A DNA stretch of 7,244 nt from NCBI GenBank assembly GCA_021851625.1, contig JAJZCX010000070.1, positions 1-7,244 on the forward strand. Reading direction: 5' to 3'. A model generated the notes under the pieces. That model ran no database searches and was not told the DNA's origin. It saw only the letters and a program-made list of their open reading frames with translations. This stretch comes from Acidobacteriota bacterium (lineage in GTDB: Bacteria > Acidobacteriota > Terriglobia > Terriglobales > Acidobacteriaceae). Position numbers and translations under genes: made by a program. Position 1 is the stretch's first letter, and every line of letters starts with the position of its first letter. Shown here one piece after another: positions 1 to 5,271 of this stretch.

Positions 1-159
1 GGCCACGGTCACCATCGCCGCCACGTTGATGGCGTCGGCTGCGACGCCGTTGCGTTCAAAGTTCTTGTACAGCACCCAGCAGGCGCTTACCGCCGCCAGC
101 CACAGCAAGATGCCAAAAGTGCCAATCTCGTAATGTCCGATGTGAATGAATGGATACAT
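1..159 (-). CDS. lgt: Prolipoprotein diacylglyceryl transferase, N-terminal part (runs off the window)
   Basis: Lgt is an inner-membrane enzyme that transfers diacylglycerol from phosphatidylglycerol to the lipobox cysteine of prolipoproteins, the first step of lipoprotein maturation. Read on the minus strand from the ATG at 159-157, the sequence gives 53 residues starting MYPFIHIGHYEIGTFGILLW. This is the usual Lgt opening: a short segment with a 'HIG...I.TFG/TYG' motif leading into the first transmembrane helix (about residues 12-31). A polar stretch YKNFERNG follows, then the start of the next segment, DAINVAAMVTVA. The conserved HGG and arginine motifs lie beyond the window edge, so the call rests on the N-terminus alone. 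No strong Shine-Dalgarno sequence precedes the start; a GAG/AGAG-like stretch is the best candidate. The gene is divergent from hpt. Confidence 0.82.
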   Translation of the reverse strand, partial: MYPFIHIGHYEIGTFGILLWLAAVSACWVLYKNFERNGVAADAINVAAMVTVA

Positions 160-174
160 GGTGGTCTCTGCTCA

Positions 175-180
175 AGTATA
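175..180 (-). promoter_or_regulatory. Candidate -10 element for lgt
   Basis: On the minus strand this reads TATACT, matching the sigma-70 -10 consensus at four of six positions, including the key first, second and last bases. It ends 15 bases before the lgt ATG. It lies beside the perfect palindrome GTATATATAC (176-185). No convincing -35 hexamer was found at 16-18 bases, so the call is tentative. Confidence 0.35.
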
Positions 181-223
181 TATACGCGCCTGCTGAACAT
201 CCGCGCCCTGCCCCGGCTCCGGG

Positions 224-229
224 TATACT
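224..229 (+). promoter_or_regulatory. Candidate -10 element for hpt
   Basis: TATACT lies 13 bases before the hpt ATG at 243, in the only stretch available between the divergent lgt and hpt starts. A good -35 hexamer is not visible at the usual distance. If the element is used, transcription would begin about 6-8 bases before the start codon, leaving almost no 5' leader. This fits the lack of a clear ribosome binding site. Confidence 0.4.
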
Positions 230-242
230 TTGGCTACGGACG

Positions 243-788
243 ATGATGCTCAGCACGCAGACCAAGCTGGAAGTTCTCCACCCCGCGGGGCAGATCGCCG
301 GGCGCGTGGCCGAACTTGGCGCGCAGATCAGCCGCGATTACGCTGGCAAAAGCATTATTCTCATCGGCGTACTCAAGGGGGCGGCCATCTTTTTGTCCGA
401 CCTGGCTCGCTCGATCACACCCGCTTGTACCTTTGATTTTGTTGCCGTCTCCAGCTACGGTCGCGGTGCCCATTCCAGCGGCATCGTCCGCATGGTCAAG
501 GATCTGGACCACTCCATTGAAGGCCAGCACGTCATTCTCGTCGAGGACATACTCGACACCGGCCTCACGCTGGCTTATCTGCGCGGCCTGTTGTTGCAGC
601 AGAAACCGGCCTCGCTCAAGATTGCCGCCTTGCTGGACAAACCGGCGCGCCGCTTGGAAAAAATCGAGGCCGATTACGTTGGCTTCACGCTGCCCAATCA
701 TTTTGTGGTGGGTTATGGCATGGACTTCGCCGAGCGCTACCGCAATCTGCCTGACATTTGCCTGATGCCCCCGGACGCACCGGAGTAG
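243..788 (+). CDS. hpt: Hypoxanthine (guanine) phosphoribosyltransferase
   Basis: This cytoplasmic purine-salvage enzyme joins hypoxanthine or guanine to PRPP, giving IMP or GMP plus pyrophosphate. The 181-residue product matches the usual bacterial length of about 175-185. The expected motifs appear in order: the pyrophosphate-loop LKGA at residues 44-47, the flexible-loop SSYG at 70-73, and the PRPP-binding signature VILVEDILDTG at 97-107 with the acidic pair E101-D102. The purine-site segment follows, with DKPARR at 132-137 and DYVGF...FVVGYGMDFAERYRNLP at 144-170. The ATG at 243 (or the adjacent ATG at 246) was chosen because homology starts just after it. An in-frame ATG at 150 would overlap the lgt start and add unrelated residues. 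The next gene begins 11 bases after the stop, so the two are probably co-transcribed. Xanthine preference cannot be excluded from sequence alone. Confidence 0.96.
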   Translation: MMLSTQTKLEVLHPAGQIAGRVAELGAQISRDYAGKSIILIGVLKGAAIFLSDLARSITPACTFDFVAVSSYGRGAHSSGIVRMVKDLDHSIEGQHVILVEDILDTGLTLAYLRGLLLQQKPASLKIAALLDKPARRLEKIEADYVGFTLPNHFVVGYGMDFAERYRNLPDICLMPPDAPE

Positions 789-799
789 CACGACTGCGC

Positions 800-2743
800 A
801 TGAAACCAGAGAACGGCAAGTCCAAACCGGCAGCCCCCCCGCACACACCAAAGGCGAAGCACGCGCACGGCAAAAAGCACGCGGCGGAGCACAAGCACGC
901 CATCGCATCCATCATCGCCGCTGCCGACGAGCACGCGCACACCTTCGAAGGCGATTACCGCCCCGTTTCGCAGCAGGCCCCACAATCCGCTGAGCCACGT
1001 ATCGAATCCCTACAGAGCGAGTTTTTGATGCGTCTGGCCGACGCACTCAACACCACGCTCGATCTGCAAACCTTGTTGCACCGTGTGGCCGACTTGGTGC
1101 GCGCCGTCATCGACTTTCGCATCTTCTCCATCCTGCTGGTCAACGACCGTACCAACGATCTGCGCATGCGCTTTCAAATCGGCCACGCGCCAGATGTGGA
1201 GCGCCTGCGCATTCGTATGGGCCAGGGTATTGTGGGCCAGGTGGCTGAGCGCCGCGAGGCCATGCTGGTCCAGGACGTGCGCACCATCAGCAATTACATT
1301 GACGCCAATCCGCAGGTGCGCTCCGAACTCGCCGTTCCGCTCATTACCAAAAATCGCATCATCGGCGTCATCGACATTCAATCCGAGCAGCCGGACTACT
1401 TCCGCCCAGAGCATCTGCATCTGCTCCAGCTCACCGCCTCACGCGTGGCCACCGCCATTGAAAACGCACGCCTGTACACGCGCATTTCACGCCAGGCGCA
1501 GGCCCTCGAAGTACTGCATGAGGTCAGCCGCGAGCTAACCTCGATCCTCGACCCCGATCAACTGCTGGAGCGCGTCGGCCATCTGCTCAAGCGCGTCATT
1601 CCCTATCAGATGTTCGTCATCTGGATGCTCAACGAGCAGCGCACGCACTTGGTGCATCGCTTCTCCATCCGCTTCGATCAGGCCGACCCATCGCCTACCG
1701 AGCCGGTTCCGATTCATCAAGGCCTCATCGGCGCCGCAGTCACGCAACGCCAGCCCATCTTCTCTGGAGATGTGCGCCGCGACCCACGCTACGTGATGGT
1801 CCACGCCGACACCCGCTCAGAGATGGCCGTGCCGCTCATCTATAAAGGCAAGGTGATCGGTGTGCTCGACCTCGAACACACACGCGCGAATTTTTTCAAC
1901 GAAGAGCATGTGCACGCCGTCAGCACATTGGCCGCGCAACTGGCCGTGGCCATGGAGAATGCGCGCCTCTATCAGCGCTTGGCGCAAGAGGAACAACGCA
2001 TGGAAGAGGATTTAGCCATGGCGCGCGAGGTGCAATTCCGCCTGCTGCCGCCAGCCATGCCGCAAACGCAGAATGCGCAATTCGCCACGCGCTTCGTGCC
2101 CGCGCAGATCATCGGCGGCGACCTGTACGACTTTCTCGACTATGGCGATGGGCGCATCGGCATTGCGCTCGGCGATGTCAGCGGCAAAGGCACACCCGCC
2201 GCACTCTACGCCGCCGTCGTCAGCGGCCTGTTGCGCTCGAATGCAACGCGCAAGCCTTCGCCCGCAGCCATGCTGCGCACGCTCAACAATTCTTTGCAAG
2301 AGCGCAAGGTCGATTCACAATACGTCGTCATGCTCTACGCCGTGTGGAATGACAACGACCGCACGCTGCAAATCGCCAACGCAGGCTCCACGCAACCCTT
2401 CTTCTGCCGCACCGGCGCCATCGAGCGCGTGCAGGCCACGGGCTTTCCCTTGGGCATGTTTCCTGACGTCACGTACGAGGAGTTCACTCTCGCCACCCAG
2501 CCCGGCGACATGCTCATCTTCACCAGTGACGGCATGCTCGACGCCGAAAATGACTCCGGCGAAATGTTTGGCGAGGAGCGCCTGACCGCCGTGCTGGCCA
2601 AGAATCAACGCTGCTCCACCAACACCATGGTCAATGGAATTCTGAAGGCCGTCTCCACCTTCCAAGGCGGCATTGAGCACTTCGACGACGAAACCATCGT
2701 TGCCCTGCGCGTGCTCAGCGAATCCGTCCAGCCCGAGTGCTGA
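800..2743 (+). CDS. GAF-GAF-SpoIIE/PP2C family serine phosphatase (RsbU-like)
   Basis: This is a predicted soluble signalling phosphatase of 647 residues. Residues 1-45 are rich in Lys and His (for example KHAHGKKHAAEHKHA) and probably disordered. Two GAF sensor domains follow at about 67-225 and 233-391, each ending with the same ENARLY signature. A charged helix at about 391-417 (EEQRMEEDLAMAREVQ) links to a SpoIIE-type PP2C domain at about 418-640. Its metal-binding motifs are present: GGDLYD (D441), GDVSGKG (D459), TSDGM (D577) and the terminal FDDETIV (D629/D630), so it should be active. Family members usually dephosphorylate an anti-sigma-factor antagonist in response to a ligand or partner sensed by the N-terminal domains; no such substrate is encoded here. 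The start at 800 follows GGAG at 782-785. A start at 758 would overlap hpt by 31 bases and lacks a binding site. The GAF ligand is unknown. Confidence 0.93.
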   Translation: MKPENGKSKPAAPPHTPKAKHAHGKKHAAEHKHAIASIIAAADEHAHTFEGDYRPVSQQAPQSAEPRIESLQSEFLMRLADALNTTLDLQTLLHRVADLVRAVIDFRIFSILLVNDRTNDLRMRFQIGHAPDVERLRIRMGQGIVGQVAERREAMLVQDVRTISNYIDANPQVRSELAVPLITKNRIIGVIDIQSEQPDYFRPEHLHLLQLTASRVATAIENARLYTRISRQAQALEVLHEVSRELTSILDPDQLLERVGHLLKRVIPYQMFVIWMLNEQRTHLVHRFSIRFDQADPSPTEPVPIHQGLIGAAVTQRQPIFSGDVRRDPRYVMVHADTRSEMAVPLIYKGKVIGVLDLEHTRANFFNEEHVHAVSTLAAQLAVAMENARLYQRLAQEEQRMEEDLAMAREVQFRLLPPAMPQTQNAQFATRFVPAQIIGGDLYDFLDYGDGRIGIALGDVSGKGTPAALYAAVVSGLLRSNATRKPSPAAMLRTLNNSLQERKVDSQYVVMLYAVWNDNDRTLQIANAGSTQPFFCRTGAIERVQATGFPLGMFPDVTYEEFTLATQPGDMLIFTSDGMLDAENDSGEMFGEERLTAVLAKNQRCSTNTMVNGILKAVSTFQGGIEHFDDETIVALRVLSESVQPEC

Positions 2744-2810
2744 AACATCCGCACTCTCTGGTCCAGATGCCTCATTCCCAAATACCTTGAAGATTCGGGC
2801 GCGGATACAC

Positions 2811-2928
2811 CTTGTCATTCCGAACGAAGGCAGCGCAGCGACCGTAGTCGAGGAATCTGCGGTTCCTCTTCGCATATAGGCAAACCGCAGATCCCTCCAC
2901 TGCGCTGCGCTTCGGTCGGGAGGACAAG
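2811..2928. repeat. Long imperfect inverted-repeat element A
   Basis: The left arm (2811-2864) starts CTTGTCATTCCGAACGAAG and ends AGGAATCTGCGGTT. The right arm (2883-2928) is its imperfect reverse complement, starting AACCGCAGATCCCTCC and ending GGAGGACAAG. The loop is 18 bases. The innermost 8 bp (CTGCGGTT) and outermost 6 bp (CTTGTC) of the arms pair without mismatch; the middle has mismatches and small indels. It shares the core GTCATTC(C/T)GA...GAATC with elements B and C, so all three look like one family. A T5 run (2930-2934) follows the right arm directly, so the element could also terminate the hpt-phosphatase transcript. Confidence 0.85.
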
Positions 2929-2929
2929 A

Positions 2930-2934
2930 TTTTT
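2930..2934 (+). terminator. Possible terminator formed by element A plus T-run
   Basis: Five T residues begin two bases after the base-paired right arm of element A and lie about 190 bases after the phosphatase stop codon. The stem is long and GC-rich but imperfect. No other hairpin with a T-run is seen between the phosphatase gene and the sigma gene. The role is inferred from layout only. Confidence 0.3.
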
Positions 2935-2990
2935 GTAAAGCGGGCATTTCCGATGTGCAGGATTCCACTTTCTTTACACCCTTCGCACCG

Positions 2991-3137
2991 TGTCATTCTG
3001 AGCGACCAACGGAAGCGAAGAATCCAGAGCGTGTGTGCCGAGTCTGTATCGCCGAATCTCTCTGGATTCTTCCCGTTCGACTCATCCGCAAGTACGGATT
3101 CGCTCAGGGCAGGCTGTCGCTACACTCCTCAGATGAC
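2991..3137. repeat. Long inverted-repeat element B
   Basis: The outer arms are GTCATTCTGAG (2992-3002) and CTCAGATGAC (3128-3137). The inner arms are a perfect 12-bp pair, AAGAATCCAGAG (3018-3029) and CTCTGGATTCTT (3060-3071), with a 30-base loop. Between outer and inner arms the two sides pair only partly: TGAGCGA on the left matches TCGCTCA at 3110-3116. It has the same inner and outer motifs as element C at 6462-6584. It encodes no plausible protein. Confidence 0.85.
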
Positions 3138-3140
3138 GTG

Positions 3141-3160
3141 TCGTTCTGTGGACAGAATGA
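3141..3160. repeat. Short hairpin with the same end motif as elements B and C
   Basis: TCGTTCTG (3141-3148) faces CAGAATGA (3153-3160) across four bases, with one G/A difference. The arm sequence is close to the outer-arm motif TCATTCTG / CAGAATGA of elements B and C, but nothing lies between the arms. It sits three bases after element B. It may be an internally deleted copy or an extension of B. Confidence 0.5.
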
Positions 3161-3305
3161 ATACCACACGCCCCCCTCCCTTTGGCGCGGACATCCACAT
3201 TACCTCATCCCGCGTGCTCACCTTTTTGGGGCGGAAACGTCCTAACACTGAAGAGTTTCATTGCACGACTTCCGCAGGGGAGCCAGACAGGAACGAGAGA
3301 CCGAT
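3161..3305. other. Upstream region of the ECF sigma gene, no gene seen
   Basis: This 145-base stretch lies between the repeat elements and the sigma start. No coding or RNA feature could be supported. It contains TTTTTGGGGCGGAAACG (3223-3239), whose GGAAAC resembles the -35 core of ECF-dependent promoters. A matching -10 about 16 bases later is not clear. The same TTTTGGGG and GGAAACG words recur ahead of the anti-sigma gene. Confidence 0.3.
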
Positions 3306-3983
3306 ATGCCGACCGCAACGCTCATTTTGCAGCCGATTTTATCCCCCCGCCTCCGGCAGATGCTGCCGGGCATACAATCCAAAAAGGTGTCCAACGAACT
3401 GCCAGAGCGCATCGAAGATGCGGAGTTGATCCGCGCGGCCCAGAGTGGCTCGCGCACGGCCTTTGATGCGCTGGTGCGCCGCTATGACCAGTCGGTGTTG
3501 CGGCTGGCCCTGCATCTGACTGGCTCCGAACAGGACGCGCAGGACATTTATCAGGAAGCATTTCTGAAGGCGTATCGCCATTTGGGCAGCTTTCGCTTTG
3601 AGTGCTCCTTTTATACGTGGATGTATCGCATCGTCACCAATCTGTGTTTGGACCAGATGCGTCGCAAAAAAACGCGCCGCGAAGAGTCCACCATTGCCGT
3701 GACCGCACAGGGCGAGGAGCGCGACCTGCTGGACAGCGTGGCCGATCGGCGCGCGGGCTTCAACCCGGAGCAGGAGTTGGAGCGTCTGCGCTTGGGCGAC
3801 CGCATTCAAAGCGCGCTCGATATGCTGTCGCCGCGCGAGCGCATGGTGTTTGAATTGAAGCATTATCAAGGGTTGCGCTTGCGCGCCATTGGAGAGATAT
3901 TGAACACGTCAGAGGAGACGGCGAAGAATACGCTTTTCCGCGCCACGCGCAAGCTGCGCGGGCAGTTGGCGGATTTGCGATAA
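3306..3983 (+). CDS. ECF-type RNA polymerase sigma factor
   Basis: This sigma-70 family protein redirects RNA polymerase to a specific promoter set. The 225-residue product has only regions 2 and 4, as expected for the extracytoplasmic-function group. Region 2 lies at about residues 53-123 and contains DAQDIYQEAFLKAYRHLGSF followed by the promoter-melting segment FYTWMYRIVTNLCLDQMRRKK. Region 4 lies at about 166-220 (LDMLSPRERMVFELKHYQGL, then the helix-turn-helix LRAIGEILNTSEETAKNTLF). The linker is charged and has no extra domain. The first about 40 residues are not recognisable as a domain. The ATG at 3306 was chosen because GAGAGA lies a few bases upstream; a TTG at 3261 would add 15 residues. 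The next gene encodes a zinc-finger anti-sigma factor, its expected partner. The general class is certain; the ECF subgroup is not determined. Confidence 0.96.
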   Translation: MPTATLILQPILSPRLRQMLPGIQSKKVSNELPERIEDAELIRAAQSGSRTAFDALVRRYDQSVLRLALHLTGSEQDAQDIYQEAFLKAYRHLGSFRFECSFYTWMYRIVTNLCLDQMRRKKTRREESTIAVTAQGEERDLLDSVADRRAGFNPEQELERLRLGDRIQSALDMLSPRERMVFELKHYQGLRLRAIGEILNTSEETAKNTLFRATRKLRGQLADLR

Positions 3984-4113
3984 AGAAAGTTCGCAGAGTT
4001 TTGGGGTTTCACGTTCCGGAAACGAAGTCGTACGAAGACAGATCGAGAGCACGTTCAAAAAAAGCAGTTTCCGGCAATGCGGCATTTTTTTCGGGGGTAG
4101 GAGGTACAAGGCC
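3984..4113 (+). promoter_or_regulatory. 130-base leader between sigma and anti-sigma genes with possible secondary structure
   Basis: CCGGAAAC (4016-4023) is perfectly complementary to GTTTCCGG (4067-4074). The downstream arm overlaps a small CCG/CGG hairpin (4071-4082) that is soon followed by a T7 run (4085-4091). The T-run lies seven bases before the anti-sigma Shine-Dalgarno sequence. Competing structures of this kind could control read-through or translation, but the stems are short. GGAAAC at 4018-4023 also resembles an ECF -35 core. Confidence 0.25.
4098..4105 (+). promoter_or_regulatory. Strong ribosome binding site of the anti-sigma gene
   Basis: TAGGAGGT is a near-perfect Shine-Dalgarno sequence, eight bases before the ATG at 4114. 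It is by far the strongest in the window and fixes the start. It suggests that the anti-sigma protein is translated efficiently compared with the sigma factor. Confidence 0.85.
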
Positions 4114-5193
4114 ATGCAATGTGACAAGGCACAACTACAAATCATCGCCTACATTCACGGTGAGTTGGATGAGGACGCCAGCGCAGAATTGGAGCTGCAC
4201 ACGCTTGCCTGCGAGCGATGTGCAACGGAGTTGGAAGTTTATCAGGCGCTGCAACGCGCCCTAGCGCTGACGCCGGTGGAGGAGCCGTCGCCGAATTTGT
4301 TGGCGCAGAGCCGCATCCGGCTCGATCAGGCGTTGGATCAGGTCCACTCGCCCTCGCTGTGGCTGCGATTGCAGATCGGAGCCTTTGGGCTTTTCGCGCA
4401 ATTGCGCAGCGCTCCCGGTGTGGCTGCTGGTTTGGCCGTGGTGGGATTTCTGCTGGGCGGCTTTGCGGGTCAGGTTTGGATGCAGCACAATGCGCGCACG
4501 CAGTTGGCGCAGTCGGTGCAGCTTGCGCGAAATACGCCTGTAGCGCGACCCATGCCGCAGACGCTTGCACCGCAGATCGCGCCTGTGCAGTCGATTCACG
4601 GCGGCGCGTTGGAGAACGCATCGACAGGAAGCGTGGCCGCGGACAATGCTCCGACTGCTGTGCCGCAAATCTTCAACGTGAGCCGTATCGTGCGCCACGG
4701 CGACACGCACATGGTGGAGGTGCAGTACAACCAGATCGTGCCGCAGACGCTGGAAGGCTCGGTGGACGATCCAGCCGTGCAGCAGTTGTTGCTGATGGCC
4801 GCGGGCAACGGCACCGATCCCGTTGTGCAGGATGATTCCGTCGCGCTGCTGGCCCAGCAGTGCAGTCAGGGCCGTTACTGCGCGGGTGGGCCGGTGCGCA
4901 CCGCGTTGATGGTGGCGCTGCGCTATGACCGCGATGCCAGCGTGCGCGCCAAGGCACTCGACGGCCTGCAACCCTACGTGGCCGAAGACACGCGCGTCCG
5001 CGACGCCATTTTGGAGTCGTTGCTGCACGATCCCAGCGCACAGGTGCGCAGCTCCGCGCTCCAGATGCTGGAGCCGGTTGAGGCAGACAGCAGCGTGCAC
5101 ATGGTGCTGGAGACTCTGGCGCAACAAGACCCGAATCCGCAGATTCGCGCCGCCTCCGCGCAGGCGTTGCTGCAGATGCCGCCAACGCAATAG
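4114..5193 (+). CDS. Membrane-anchored zinc-finger anti-sigma factor with C-terminal HEAT repeats
   Basis: This is the predicted partner and inhibitor of the upstream ECF sigma factor (359 residues). The cytoplasmic N-terminus is a zinc-binding anti-sigma domain with the H-x3-C-x2-C motif (H29, C33, C36) plus an early C3, within the helical pattern typical of the family. One membrane helix lies at about 102-122 (GVAAGLAVVGFLLGGFAGQV), preceded by positive residues, so the rest should lie outside the cytoplasm. After a Pro/Thr/Ala-rich linker, residues 230-359 form about four HEAT-like helical repeats. The last three share a D-x3-(V/I)-R-x2-A core (DASVRAKA, SAQVRSSA, NPQIRAAS). A pair of cysteines in CSQGRYC could form a disulfide there. 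The HEAT part suggests a protein-binding exterior sensor. The sigma gene ends 130 bases upstream and a PDZ gene follows 78 bases downstream. The sigma pairing is inferred from order and motif. Confidence 0.9.
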   Translation: MQCDKAQLQIIAYIHGELDEDASAELELHTLACERCATELEVYQALQRALALTPVEEPSPNLLAQSRIRLDQALDQVHSPSLWLRLQIGAFGLFAQLRSAPGVAAGLAVVGFLLGGFAGQVWMQHNARTQLAQSVQLARNTPVARPMPQTLAPQIAPVQSIHGGALENASTGSVAADNAPTAVPQIFNVSRIVRHGDTHMVEVQYNQIVPQTLEGSVDDPAVQQLLLMAAGNGTDPVVQDDSVALLAQQCSQGRYCAGGPVRTALMVALRYDRDASVRAKALDGLQPYVAEDTRVRDAILESLLHDPSAQVRSSALQMLEPVEADSSVHMVLETLAQQDPNPQIRAASAQALLQMPPTQ

Positions 5194-5271
5194 CACCTGC
5201 AGATCGCAGTGCGTGTGCCACAACATTTCAGGAGATTGCGGGGCGGACTCGTGCGAAGATGGGTTAACTGC

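Noticed and set aside
150..242. Upstream in-frame ATG extending hpt by 31 codons
   Set aside because: It would overlap the divergent lgt start and promoter region, and the added residues have no counterpart in the Hpt family.
234..908. 224-codon minus-strand open frame opposite hpt
   Set aside because: The plus-strand frame carries every Hpt motif. The antisense product matches no family I recognise.
2315..2968. 217-codon minus-strand open frame opposite the phosphatase C-terminus and element A
   Set aside because: It covers both the conserved PP2C region and a non-coding repeat, and its composition is that of an antisense shadow.
2811..3160. CRISPR array
   Set aside because: The repeats are few, palindromic over long arms, different in length and not evenly spaced. 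No cas gene is present.
2953..3429. Plus-strand open frames of 96-158 codons over element B
   Set aside because: They run through an inverted repeat into the sigma gene in another frame and have no domain-like content or binding site.
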